From Chrysaora quinquecirrha (lineage: Eukaryota; Cnidaria; Scyphozoa; Semaeostomeae; Pelagiidae), in the NCBI GenBank assembly GCA_014526335.1, contig JACTAT010000315.1, forward strand, positions 558,001 to 622,000: a stretch of 64,000 nt of DNA, written 5' to 3'. The notes beneath the pieces are model-generated. The model did not search any database, was not told the origin of the DNA, and saw only the letters and a program-made list of their open reading frames with translations. Below are positions 26,501 through 38,592 of this stretch, one piece after another; within the stretch, counting starts at the first letter, position 1; each line of letters starts with the position of its first letter. Position numbers and translations under genes: made by a program.

Positions 26501-29500
26501 TTTCTATCAAATTGGGACCAATTTGGAGGAGAAAATTTCTCCCAAAAATCGCCAAAAAGGCAAGTCTATAGCCTTGCAAATTGGCCAAAAATCGGCCAAA
26601 ATCAGGGGTTTTTTTAAGCTCCCTTTTTTAAAAAATACTTAGTAAATCCTCCTTAATACCGCCTGAAAAGCCTGTAAAGGGTAAATAAAGCGTTTTTCTA
26701 TCAAGTTGGGACCAATTTGAAACAGAAAATTTTTCCACCAAAATCGCAAAAAAGGCAAGTCTATAGCCTTGCCAAATGGCCAAAAATCGGCCAATATCAG
26801 GGGTTTTGAAACCTCCCCTTTTCCTTAGAAAATATATAGTAAATCCTCCTTAATACCCCCTGAAAAGCCTCTAAAGGGTAAAAAAGGCGTTTTTCTATCA
26901 AACTGGGACCAATTTGAAGAAGAAAATTTTTCCAAAAAAATCGCAAAAAAGGCAAGTCTATAGCCTTGCAAACTGGCCAAAAATCGGCCAATGTCAGGGG
27001 TTTTTTTTAAGCTCCCTTTTTTAAAAAATACTTAGTAAATCCTCCTTAATACCCCCTGAAAAGCCTCTAAAGGGTAAATAATGTGTTTTTCTATCAATTC
27101 CGGACGAATTTGAGTTAGAAAATTTTTCCCCAATAATCGCCAAAAAAGACAAGTCTATAGCCTTGCCAAATGGCCAAAAGTCGGCCAATATCAGGGGTTT
27201 TTGAAAACTCACTTTTTTCCTAGAAAATATTTAGTAAATCCTCCTTAATACCCCCCCTGAAAAGCCTTTAAAGGGTAAATAAGGTGTTTTTCTATCAATT
27301 CCTGACGAATTTGAGTTAGAAAATTTTTCCCCAATAATCGCCAAAAAAGACAAGTCTATAGCCTTGCCAAATGGCCAAAAGTCGGCCAATATCAGGGGTT
27401 TTGAAAACTCCCCTTTTCCTTAGAAAATATATAGTAAATCCTCCTTAATACCCCCTGAATAGCCTCTAGGGAGGTAAATAAGGTGTTTTTCAATCAAATT
27501 GGGACCAACTTGGAAGAGAAAATTTCTCCCAAAGATTGCCAAAAAGGCAAGTCTATAGCCTTGCAAACTGGCCAAAAATCGGCCAAAATCAGGGGTTTTT
27601 CAAACTCCCTTTTTTTACAAAATACTTAGTAAATCCTCCTTAATACCCTCTAAAAAGCCTCTGAAGGGTAAATAATGTGTTTTTCTATCAAATTGGGACC
27701 AATTTGAAGAAGAAAATTATTCCCCAAAATCGCAAAAAAGGCAAGTCTATAGCCTTGCCAAATAGCCAAAAATCGGTCAAAATCAGGGGTTTTGAAAACT
27801 CCCCTTTTTTAAAAAAATATTTAGTAAATTCTCCTATATACCCCCTGAATTGCTTCTATGGATTAAATAAGGTGTTTTTCTATCAAATTGGGACCAATTT
27901 GAGTGAGAATATTTTTCCGAAAAATTGCAAAAAAGGCAAGTCTATTGCCTTGCCAAATTGCCAAAAAATGGTCCAAAATCAGGGTTTTTGAAAACTTTCT
28001 TTTTTCTTAGAAAATATTTAGTAAATCCTCTCTAGTAACCCCAGAATAGCCTCTAGAGGGTAAATAAGGTGTTTTCTATCAAATTGGGAAGGATTTTAGT
28101 GAGAAAATTTCTCCCAAAATCGCCATAATGGCAAGTCTATAGCCTTGCCAAATGGCCAAAAATTGGCCAAATAAGGGGTTTTTGAAAACTCCCTTTTTTC
28201 TTAGAAAAAATTTAGTAAATCCTCCTTAATACCCCCTGAATAGCCTCTAGGGTGTAAATAAGGTGTTTTCTATCAAATTGGGACGAATTTGGAGGAGAAA
28301 ATTTCTCCCAAATATCGCCAAAAAGGCAAGTCTATAGCCTTGCAAACTGGCCAAAAATCGGCCAAAATCAGGGGTTTTTGAAAAGTCCCTTTTTTCTGAA
28401 GAAATATTTAGTAAATCCTCCTTAATACCCCCTGAATAGCCTCTAGGGGGTAAATAAGGTGTTTTTCTATCAAATAGGGACAAATTTGGAGGAGGAAATT
28501 TCTCCCAAATATCGCCAAAACGGCAAGTCTATAGCCTTGCAAATTGGCCAAAAATCGGCCAAAATCAGGGGTTTTTTTTAAGCTCCCTTTTTTAAAAAAT
28601 ACTTAGTAAATCCTCCTTAATACCTCCTGAAAAGCCTCTAAAGGGTAAATAAGGCGTTTTTCTATCAAATTGGAACCAATTTGAAACAGAAAATTTTTCC
28701 ACCAAAATCGCAAAAAGGCAAGTCTATAGCCTTGCCAAATGGCCAAAAATCGGCCAATATCAGGGGTTTTGAAAACTCCCCTTTTCCTTAGAAAATATAT
28801 AGTAAATCCTCCTTAATACCCCCTGAAAAGCCTCTAAAGGGTAAAAAAGGCGTTTTTCTATCAAATTGGGACCAATTTGAAGAAGAACATTTTTCCACCA
28901 AAATCGCCAAAGAGGCAAGTCTATAGCCTTGCCAAATGGCCAAAAATTGGCCAAAATCAGGGGTTTTTCAAACTCCCTTTTTTTAAAAAATACTTAGTAA
29001 ATCCTCCTTAATACCCTCTAAAAAGCCTCTGAAGGGTAAATAATGTGTTTTTCTATCAAATTGGGACCAATTTGAAGAAGAAAATTATTCCCCAAAATCG
29101 CAAAAAAGGCAAGTCTATAGCCTTGCCAAATAGCCAAAAAATCGGTCAAAATCAGGGGTTTTGAAAACTCCCCTTTTTTTAAAAAATATTTAGGAAATTC
29201 TCCTATATACCCCTGAATTGCTTCTATGGATTAAATAAGGTGTTTTCTATCAAATTGGGACCAATTTGAGTGAGAATATTTTTCCGAAAAATTGCAAAAA
29301 AGGCAAGTCTATTGCCTTGCCAAATTGCCAAAAAATGGTCCAAAATCAGGGTTTTTGAAAACTTTCTTTTTTCTTAGAAAATATTTAGTAAATCCTCTCT
29401 AGTAACCCCAGAAAAGCCTCTAGAGGGTAAATAAGGTGTTTTTCTATCAAATTGGGAAGGATTTTAGTGAGAAAATTTCTCCCCAAAAATCGCCATAATG

Positions 29501-32500
29501 GCAAGTCTATAGCCTTGCCAAATGGCCAAAAATTGGCCAAAATAAGGGGTTTTTGAAAACTCCCTTATTTCTTAGAAAAAATTTAGTAAATCCTCCTTAA
29601 TACCCCCTGAATAGCCTCTAGGGTGTAAATAAGGTGTTTTTCTATCAAATTGGGACGAATTTGGAGGAGAAAATTTCTCCCAAATATCAACAAAAAGGCA
29701 AGTCTATAGCCTTGCAAACTGGCCAAAAATCGGCCCAAATCAGGGGTTTTTGAAAACTCCCTTTTTTCTTAAAAAATATTTGGTAAATCCTCCTTAATAC
29801 CCCCTGAATAGCCTCTAGGGGGTAAATAAGGTGTTTTTCTATCAAATAGGGACAAATTTGGAGGAGGAAATTTCTCCCAAATATCGCCAAAAAGGCAAGT
29901 CTATAGCCTTGCACACTGGCCAAAAATCGGCCAAAATCAGGGGTTTTTAAAACTCCCTTTTTTTAAAAAATACTTAGTAAATCCTCCTTAATACCCTCTA
30001 AAAAGCCTCTGAAGGGTAAATAATGTGTTTTTCTATCAAATTGGGACCAATTTGAAGAAGAAAATTATTCCCCACAATCGCAAAAAAGGCAAGTCTATAG
30101 CCTTGCCAAATGGCCAAAAGTCGGCCAATATCAGGGGTTTTGAAAACTCCCCTTTTCCTTAGAAAATACTTAGTAAATCCTCCTTAATACCCCCTGAAAA
30201 GCATCTAAAGGGTAAATAAGGCGTTTTTCTATCAAATTGGAACCAATTTGAAGCAGAAAATTTTTCCAAAAAAATCGCAAAAAAGGCAAGTCTATAGCCT
30301 TGCAAACTGGCCAAAAATCGGCAAATGTCAGGGGTTTTTTTTAAGCTCCCTTTTTTAAAAAATACTTAGTAAATCCTCCTTAATACCCCCTAAAAAGCCT
30401 CTAAAGGGTAAATAATGTGTTTTTCTATCAAATTAGGACCAATTTGAAGAAGAAAATTATTCCCAAAATCGCAAAAAGGCAAGTCTATAGCCTTGCCAAA
30501 TGGCCAAAAATCGGCCAATATCAGGGGTTTTGAAAACTCCCCTTTTTAAAAAAAATATTTAGTAAATTCTCCTATATACCCCCTGAATTGCTTCTATGGA
30601 TTAAATAAGGTGTTTTTCTATCAAATTGGGACCAATTTGAGTGAGAATATTTTTCCGAAAAATTGCAAAAAAGGCAAGTCTATTGCCTTGCCAAATTGCC
30701 AAAAAATGGTCCAAAATCAGGGTTTTTGAAAACTTTCTTTTTTCTTAGAAAATATTTAGTAAATCCTCTCTAGTAACCCCAGAATAGCCTCTAGAGGGTA
30801 AATAAGGTGTTTTTCTATCAAATTGGGAAGGATTTTAGTGAGAAAATTTCTCCCCAAAAATCGCCATAATGGCAAGTCTATAGCCTTGCCAAATGGCCAA
30901 AAATTGGCCAAATAAGGGGTTTTTGAAAACTCCCTTTTTTCTTAGAAAAAATTTAGTAAATCCTCCTTAATACCCCCTGAATAGCCTCTAGGGTGTAAAT
31001 AAGGTGTTTTTCTATCAAATTGGGACGAATTTGGAGGAGAAAATTTCTCCCAAATATCGCCAAAAAGGCAAGTCTATAGCCTTGCAAACTGGCCAAAAAT
31101 CGGCCAAAATCAGGGGTTTTTGAAAAGTCCCTTTTTTCTGAAGAAATATTTAGTAAATCCTCCTTAATACCCCCTGAATAGCCTCTAGGGGGTAAATAAG
31201 GTGTTTTTCTATCAAATAGGGACAAATTTGGAGGAGGAAATTTCTCCCAAATATCGCCAAAACGGCAAGTCTATAGCCTTGCAAATTGGCCAAATATCGG
31301 CCAAAATCAGGGGTTTTTTTTAAGCTCCCTTTTTTAAAAAATACTTAGTAAATCCTCCTTAATACCTCCTGAAAAGCCTCTAAAGGGTAAATAAGGCGTT
31401 TTTCTATCAAATTGGAACCAATTTGAAACAGAAAATTTTTCCACCAAAATCGCAAAAAAGGCAAGTCTATAGCCTTGCCAAATGGCCAAAAATCGGCCAA
31501 TATCAGGGGTTTTGAAAACTCCCCTTTTCCTTAGAAAATATATAGTAAATCCTCCTTAATACCCCCTAAAAGCCTCTAAAGGGTAAAAAAGGCGTTTTTC
31601 TATCAAATTGGGACCAATTTGAAGAAGAAAATTTTTCCACCAAAATCGCCAAAGAGGCAAGTCTATAGCCTTGCCAAATGGCCAAAAATTGGCCAAAATC
31701 AGGGGTTTTTCAAACTCCCTTTTTTTAAAAAATACTTAGTAAATCCTCCTTAATACCCTCTAAAAAGCCTCTGAAGGGTAAATAATGTGTTTTTCTATCA
31801 AATTGGGACCAATTTGAAGAAGAAAATTATTCCCCAAAATCGCAAAAAAGGCAAGTCTATAGCCTTGCCAAATAGCCAAAAAATCGGTCAAAATCAGGGG
31901 TTTTGAAAACTCCCCTTTTTTAAAAAAATATTTAGGAAATTCTCCTATATACCCCCTGAATTGCTTCTATGGATTAAATAAGGTGTTTTTCTATCAAATT
32001 GGGACCAATTTGAGTGAGAATATTTTTCCGAAAAATTGCAAAAAAGGCAAGTCTATTGCCTTGCCAAATTGCAAAAAATGGTCCAAAATCAGGGTTTTGA
32101 AAACTTTCTTTTTCTTAGAAAATATTTAGTAAATCCTCTCTAGTAACCCCAGAAAAGCCTCTAGAGGGTAAATAAGGTGTTTTTCTATCAAATTGGGAAG
32201 GATTTTAGTGAGAAAATTTCTCCCAAAATCGCCATAATGGCAAGTCTATAGCCTTGCCAAATGGCCAAAAATTGGCCTAAATAAGGGTTTTGAAAACTCC
32301 TTATTTCTTAGAAAAATTTAGTAAATCCTCCTTAATACCCCTGAATAGCCTCTAGGGTGTAAATAAGGTGTTTTTCTATCAAATTGGGACGAATTTGGAG
32401 GAGAAAATTTCTCCCAAATATCGCCAAAAAGGCAAGTCTATAGCCTTGCAAACTGGCCAAAATCGGCCCAAATCAGGGGTTTTTGAAAACTCCCTTTTTT

Positions 32501-34200
32501 CTTAAAAAATATTTGGTAAATCCTCCTTAATACCCCCTGAATAGCCTCTAGGGGGTAAATAATGTGTTTTTCTATCAAATACGGACAAATTTGGAGGAGG
32601 AAATTTCTCCCAAATATCGCCAAAAAGGCAAGTCTATAGCCTTGCACACTGGCCAAAAATCGGCCAAAATCAGGGGTTTTTAAAACTCCCTTTTTTTAAA
32701 AAATACTTAGTAAATCCTCCTTAATACCCTCTAAAAAGCCTCTGAAGGGTAAATAATGTGTTTTTCTATCAAATTGGGACCAATTTGAAGAAGAAAATTA
32801 TTCCCCACAATCAAAAAAAGGCAAGTCTATAGCCTTGCCAAATGGCCAAAAGTCGGCCAATATCAGGGGTTTTGAAAACTCCCCTTTTCCTTAGAAAATA
32901 CTTAGTAAATCCTCCTTAATACCCCCTGAAAAGCATCTAAAGGGTAAATAAGGCGTTTTTCTATCAAATTGGAACCAATTTGAAGCAGAAAATTTTTCCA
33001 AAAAAATCGCAAAAAAGGCAAGTCTATAGCCTTGCAAACTGGCCAAAAATCGGCAAATGTCAGGGGTTTTTTTTAAGCTCCCTTTTTTAAAAAATACTTA
33101 GTAAATCCTCCTTAATACCCCCTAAAAAGCCTCTAAAGGGTAAATAATGTGTTTTTCTATCAAATTAGGACCAATTTGAAGAAGAAAATTATTCCCCAAA
33201 ATCGCAAAAAAGGCAAGTCTATAGCCTTGCCAAATGGCCAAAAATCGGCCAATATCAGGGGTTTTGAAAACTCCCCTTTTTAAAAAAAATATTTAGTAAA
33301 TTCTCCTATATACCCCCTGAATTGCTTCTATGGATTAAATAAGGTGTTTTTCTATCAAATTGGGACCAATTTGAGTGAGAATATTTTTCCGAAAAATTGC
33401 AAAAAAGGCAAGTCTATTGCCTTGCCAAATTGCCAAAAAATGGTCCAAAATCAGGGTTTTTGAAAACTTTCTTTTTTCTTAGAAAATATTTAGTAAATCC
33501 TCTCTAGTAACCCCAGAATAGCCTCTAGAGGGTAAATAAGGTGTTTTTCTATCAAATTGGGAAGGATTTTAGTGAGAAAATTTCTCCCCAAAAATCGCCA
33601 TAATGGCAAGTCTATAGCCTTGCCAAATGGCCAAAAATTGGCCAAAATAAGGGGTTTTTGAAAACTCCCTTATTTCTTAGAAAAAATTTAGTAAATCCTC
33701 CTTAATACCCCCTGAATAGCCTCTAGGGTGTAAATAAGGTGTTTTTCTATCAAATTGGGACGAATTTGGAGGAGAAAATTTCTCCCAAATATCGCCAAAA
33801 AGGCAAGTCTATAGCCTTGCAAACTGGCCAAAAATCGGCCCAAATCAGGGGTTTTTGAAAACTCCCTTTTTTCTTAAAAAATATTTGGTAAATCCTCCTT
33901 AATACCCCCTGAATAGCCTCTAGGGGGTAAATAATGTGTTTTTCTATCAAATAGGGACAAATTTGGAGGAGGAAATTTCTCCCAAATATCGCCAAAAAGG
34001 CAAGTCTATAGCCTTGCACACTGGCCAAAAATCGGCCAAAATCAGGGGTTTTTAAAACTCCCTTTTTTTAAAAAATACTTAGTAAATCCTCCTTAATACC
34101 CTCTAAAAAGCCTCTGAAGGGTAAATAATGTGTTTTTCTATCAAATTGGGACCAATTTGAAGAAGAAAATTATTCCCCACAATCGCAAAAAAGGCAAGTC
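23561..34200. repeat. Satellite higher-order units in multiples of ~1.37 kb
   Basis: A distinctive monomer (AATAATGTGTTTTTC followed by GAAGAAGAAA and TATTCCCCAAAATCGC) starts near 23561, 24926, 27674, 29041 and 31782. The spacings are about 1365, 2748, 1367 and 2741. Other marker monomers give about 4110, 2733 and 1372. All are near multiples of 7 monomers, and about 4.11 kb (21 monomers) is a larger unit. Confidence 0.85.
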
Positions 34201-34619
34201 TATAGCCTTGCCAAATGGCCAAAAGTCGGCCAATATCAGGGTTTTGAAAACTCCCTTTTCCTTAGAAAATACTTAGTAAATCCTCCTTAATACCCCCTGA
34301 AAAGCATCTAAAGGGTAAATAAGGCGTTTTTCTATCAAATTGGAACCAATTTGAAGCAGAAAATTTTTCCAAAAAAATCGCAAAAAAGGCAAGTCTATAG
34401 CCTTGCAAACTGGCCAAAAATCGGCAAATGTCAGGGTTTTTTTTTAAGCTCCCTTTTTTAAAAAATACTTAGTAAATCCTCCTTAATACCCCCTAAAAAG
34501 CCTCTAAAGGGTAAATAATGTGTTTTTCTATCAAATTAGGACCAATTTGAAGAAGAAAATTATTCCCCAAAATCGCAAAAAAGGCAAGTCTATAGCCTTG
34601 CCAAATGGCCAAAAATCGG

Positions 34620-36020
34620 CCAATATCAGGGGTTTTGAAAACTCCCCTTTTCCTTAGAAAATATATAGTAAGTCCTCCTTAATACCCCCTGAATAGCCTC
34701 TAAGGGGTAAATAAGGTGTTTTTCTATCAAATTGGGACCAATTTGGAGGAGAAAATTTCTCCCAAAAATCTCCAAAAAGGCAAGTCTATAGCTTTGCAAA
34801 TTGGCCAAAAATCGGCCAAAATCAGGGGTTTTTTTAAGCTCCCTTTTTTAAAAAATACTTAGTAAATCCTCCTTAATACCGCCTGAAAAGCCTGTAAAGG
34901 GTAAATAAGGCGTTTTTCTATCAAGTTGGGACCAATTTGAAACAGAAAATTTTTCCACCAAAATCGCAAAAAAGGCAAGTCTATAGCCTTGCCAAATGGC
35001 CAAAAATCGGCCAATATCAGGGGTTTTGAAACCTCCCCTTTTCCTTAGAAAATATATAGTAAATCCTCCTTAATACCCCCTGAAAAGCCTCTAAAGGGTA
35101 AAAAAGGCGTTTTCTATCAAACTGGGACCAATTTGAAGAAGAAAATTTTTCCACCAAAATCGCCAAAGAGGCAAGTCTATAGCCTTGCCAAATGGCCAAA
35201 AATTGGCCAAAATAAGGGGTTTTGAACACTCCCTTTTTCCTTAGAAAATATATAGTAAATCCTCCTTAATACCCCCTGAATAGCCTCTAGCAGGTAAATA
35301 AGGTGTTTTTCCATCAAATTGGGACCAATTTAAGTGAGAAAATGTTTCGCCAAAAATTGCCAAAAAGGCAAGTCTATAGCCTTGCCAAATGGCCAAAAAT
35401 CGGCCAATATCAGGGGTTTTGAAAACTCCCCTTTTCCTTAGAAAATATATAGTAAGTCCTCCTTAATACCCCCTGAATAGCCTCTAAGGGGTAAATAAGG
35501 TGTTTTTCTATCAAATTGGGACCAATTTGGAGGAGAAAATTTCTCCCAAAAATCGCCAAAAAGGCAAGTCTATAGCTTTGCAAATTGGCCAAAAATCGGC
35601 CAAAATCAGGGGTTTTTTTAAGCTCCCTTTTTTAAAAAATACTTAGTAAATCCTCCTTAATACCGCCTGAAAAGCCTGTAAAGGGTAAATAAGGCGTTTT
35701 TCTATCAAGTTGGGACCAATTTGAAACAGAAAATTTTTCCACCAAAATCGCAAAAAAGGCAAGTCTATATAGCCTTGCCAAATGGCCAAAAATCGGCCAA
35801 TATCAGGGGTTTTGAAACCTCCCCTTTTCCTTAGAAAATATATAGTAAATCCTCCTTAATACCCCCTGAAAAGCCTCTAAAGGGTAAAAAAGGCGTTTTC
35901 TATCAAACTGGGACCAATTTGAAGAAGAAAATTTTTCCACCAAAATCGCCAAAGAGGCAAGTCTATAGCCTTGCCAAATGGCCAAAAATTGGCCAAAATA
36001 AGGGGTTTTGAACACTCCCC
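34620..36020. repeat. Satellite tetramer unit of ~785 bp, tandem duplicate
   Basis: The block starting near 34620 is repeated at about 35405 with almost no change, a shift of 784-786 bp (4 monomers). Shared marks include AATACCGCCTGAAAAGCCTG and GAAACCTCCCC. Confidence 0.85.
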
Positions 36021-37569
36021 TTTTCCTTAGAAAATATATAGTAAATCCTCCTTAATACCCCTGAATAGCCTCTAGGGGTAAATAAGGTGTTTTTCCATCA
36101 AATTGGGACCAATTTGAGTGAGAAAATGTTTCCCCAAAATTGCCAAAAAGGCAAGTCTATAGCCTTGCCAAATGGCCAAAATCGGCCAAAATCAGGGGTT
36201 TTGAAAACTCCCTTTTCCTTAGAAAATATATAGTAAATCCTCCTTAATACCCCCTGAATAGCCTCTAGGGGGTAAATAAGGTGTTTTTCTATCAAATTGG
36301 GACGAATTTGGAGGAGAAAATTTCTCCCAAAAATCGCCAAAAAGGCAAGTCTATAGCCTTGCAAACTGGCCAAAAATCGGCCAAAATCAGGGGTTTTTTT
36401 TTAAAAAGTACTTAGTAAATCCTCCTTAATACCCCCTGAAAAGCCTCTAAAGGGTAAATAAGGCATTTTTCTATCAAATTGGGACCAATTTGAAACAGAA
36501 AATTTTTCCACCAAAATCGCAAAAAAGGCAAGTCTATAGCCTTGCCAAATGGCCAAAAATCGGCCAATATCAGGGTTTTGAAAACTCCTTTTCCTTAGAA
36601 AATATATAGTAAATCCTCCTTAATACCCCTGAAAAGCCTCTAAAGGGTAAATAAGGCGTTTTCTATCAAATTGGGACCAATTTGAAGAAGAAAATTTTTC
36701 CACCAAAATCGCCAAAGAGGCAAGTCTATAGCCTTGCCAAATGGCCAAAAATTGGCCAAAATAAGGGGTTTTGAACACTCCCCTTTTCCTTAGAAAATAT
36801 ATAGTAAATCCTCCTTAATACCCCCTGAATAGCCTCTAGCGGGTAAATAAGGTGTTTTTCCATCAAATTGGGACCAATTTAAGTGAGAAAATGTTTCCCC
36901 AGTAATTGCCAAAAAGGCAAGTCTATAGCCTTGCCAAATGGCCAAAATTGGCCAAAATAAGGGGTTTCGAACATTCCCTTTTTCCTTAGAGAATATATAG
37001 TAAATCCTCCTTAATACCCCCTGAATAGCCTCTAGCGGGTAAATAAGGTGTTTTTCCATCAAATTGGGACCAATTTAAGTGAGAAAATGTTTCCCCAGTA
37101 ATTGCCAAAAAGGCAAGTCTATAGCCTTGCAAACTGGCCAAAAATCGGCCAAAATCAGGGGTTTTTAAAACTCCCTTTTTTAAAAAATACTTAGTAAATC
37201 CTCCTTAATACCCCCTAAAAAGCCTCTAAAGGGTACATAATGTGTTTTTCTATCAAATTGGGACCAATTTGAAGAAGAAAATTATTCCATAATATCGCAA
37301 AAAAGGCAAGTCTATAGCCTTGCAAACTGGCCAAAAATCGGCCAATGTCAGGGGTTTTGAACACTCCCTTTTTCCTTAGAAAATATATAGTAAATCCTCC
37401 TTAATACCCCCCTGAACAGCCTCTAGCAGGTAAATAAAGTGTTTTTCTATCATATCGGGACCAATTTAAGTGAGAAAATGTTTCCCCAAAAATTTCCAGA
37501 AAGGCAAGTCTATAGCCTTGCCAAGTGGCCAAAAATCGGCCACAATCATTGGTTTTGACCCTTTTTCCT

Positions 37570-38069
37570 NNNNNNNNNNNNNNNNNNNNNNNNNNNNNNN
37601 NNNNNNNNNNNNNNNNNNNNNNNNNNNNNNNNNNNNNNNNNNNNNNNNNNNNNNNNNNNNNNNNNNNNNNNNNNNNNNNNNNNNNNNNNNNNNNNNNNNN
37701 NNNNNNNNNNNNNNNNNNNNNNNNNNNNNNNNNNNNNNNNNNNNNNNNNNNNNNNNNNNNNNNNNNNNNNNNNNNNNNNNNNNNNNNNNNNNNNNNNNNN
37801 NNNNNNNNNNNNNNNNNNNNNNNNNNNNNNNNNNNNNNNNNNNNNNNNNNNNNNNNNNNNNNNNNNNNNNNNNNNNNNNNNNNNNNNNNNNNNNNNNNNN
37901 NNNNNNNNNNNNNNNNNNNNNNNNNNNNNNNNNNNNNNNNNNNNNNNNNNNNNNNNNNNNNNNNNNNNNNNNNNNNNNNNNNNNNNNNNNNNNNNNNNNN
38001 NNNNNNNNNNNNNNNNNNNNNNNNNNNNNNNNNNNNNNNNNNNNNNNNNNNNNNNNNNNNNNNNNNNNN
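37570..38069. other. Assembly gap of 500 N at satellite edge
   Basis: Exactly 500 N. Satellite sequence runs into its left side; non-satellite sequence with an MGAT5-like exon 366 bp further on is on its right. The missing 3' exons of the MGAT5-like gene could lie here. Confidence 0.98.
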
Positions 38070-38271
38070 AAAAGCATACCCATTCTCAGGTAAAACCAAG
38101 GAAAAAAGTCACCCATTCTGGCTGCACATCCCAATGACCAATTTTTCAAATATTTCAGAGTGCCCCCCCCCCCTCCGGGGATAAGGTATAGTGAGAAATC
38201 AGTCCCGAACACACGCGATGATGTAAGAAAAATGCTTGTTGTATAATCAAATCATTTATTAGCAGCAATTC

Positions 38272-38393
38272 TCAGTGACCTCGACTCTGGCTGTGACGAT
38301 GCCGAGGCTGGGCTTGAACTCTGACAATTCTGAGCTCCTGACACCACGAGTCAGCTTGATTGTATTGATTACACCACAACGTCACAGCACCTT
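38272..38393 (-). mobile_element. tRNA-derived SINE, copy 1 (partial)
   Basis: Read on the - strand it starts GGTGCTGTGACGTTGTGGTG, an A-box-like head, and goes on through CACCACGAGTCAGC (reversed) to a GAGGTCACTGAG end. It lacks the (CACCTT)n tail seen at 57272. Confidence 0.75.
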
Positions 38394-38434
38394 AAGAGAA
38401 ACGTGTACATTCTAGTTAGGAAAACGTAACTTAC

Positions 38435-38592
38435 TTGGGAAACTTCTTTTCGTCCAAAACAACTTGAATATCATGTCCAAGAATATATAAACTTGTAATG
38501 AGATCAGCCCATTGTACAAGTTCACCCATTATTCCACTTTCACCAGTCAATAACCATTTCTGATAACTGAATGCTCCCAGGAATACCAATAT
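38435..38592 (-). CDS. MGAT5: MGAT5-like A: catalytic exon GELVQWADLITSLYILGHDI
   Basis: The acceptor is gaattttag and the donor gtaag. It is 158 nt, begins in phase 0 and ends with two bases of a split codon, exactly like the paralogous exon 62906-63069. No stop inside. It is the last exon of this gene in the window. Confidence 0.93.

Larger units (their letters stand above)
16281..37569. repeat. 21-kb tandem satellite, ~196-bp monomer with higher-order repeats
   Basis: Landmarks such as TTAATACCCCCTGAA, GGCAAGTCTATAGCCTTGCC, GGCCAAAAATCGGCCA and GGGGTTTTGAAAACTCCC recur every 195-197 bp without a break, giving about 108 monomers. The leftmost monomers (to about 17.7 kb) use a variant with AAAATAGGTCGATTT in place of AAATTGGGACCAATTT and are the most diverged. 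The centre and right are homogenised into multi-monomer units. No foreign insertion is visible inside. The right end is hidden by the gap. Short antisense open frames exist but look accidental. The form resembles a heterochromatic or centromeric satellite, but position alone cannot show this. Confidence 0.97.

Noticed and set aside
16281..37569. Many antisense and sense open frames of 60-105 codons in the satellite, some repeated exactly
   Set aside because: They repeat because the DNA repeats. Monomers of 195 bp (65 codons) keep a frame open by chance, while 196-197-bp monomers break it. No start context, no splice sites and no known domain.
16281..37569. CRISPR-like regular repetition
   Set aside because: The whole 196-bp unit repeats; there are no short constant repeats with unique spacers, and the surroundings are clearly eukaryotic.
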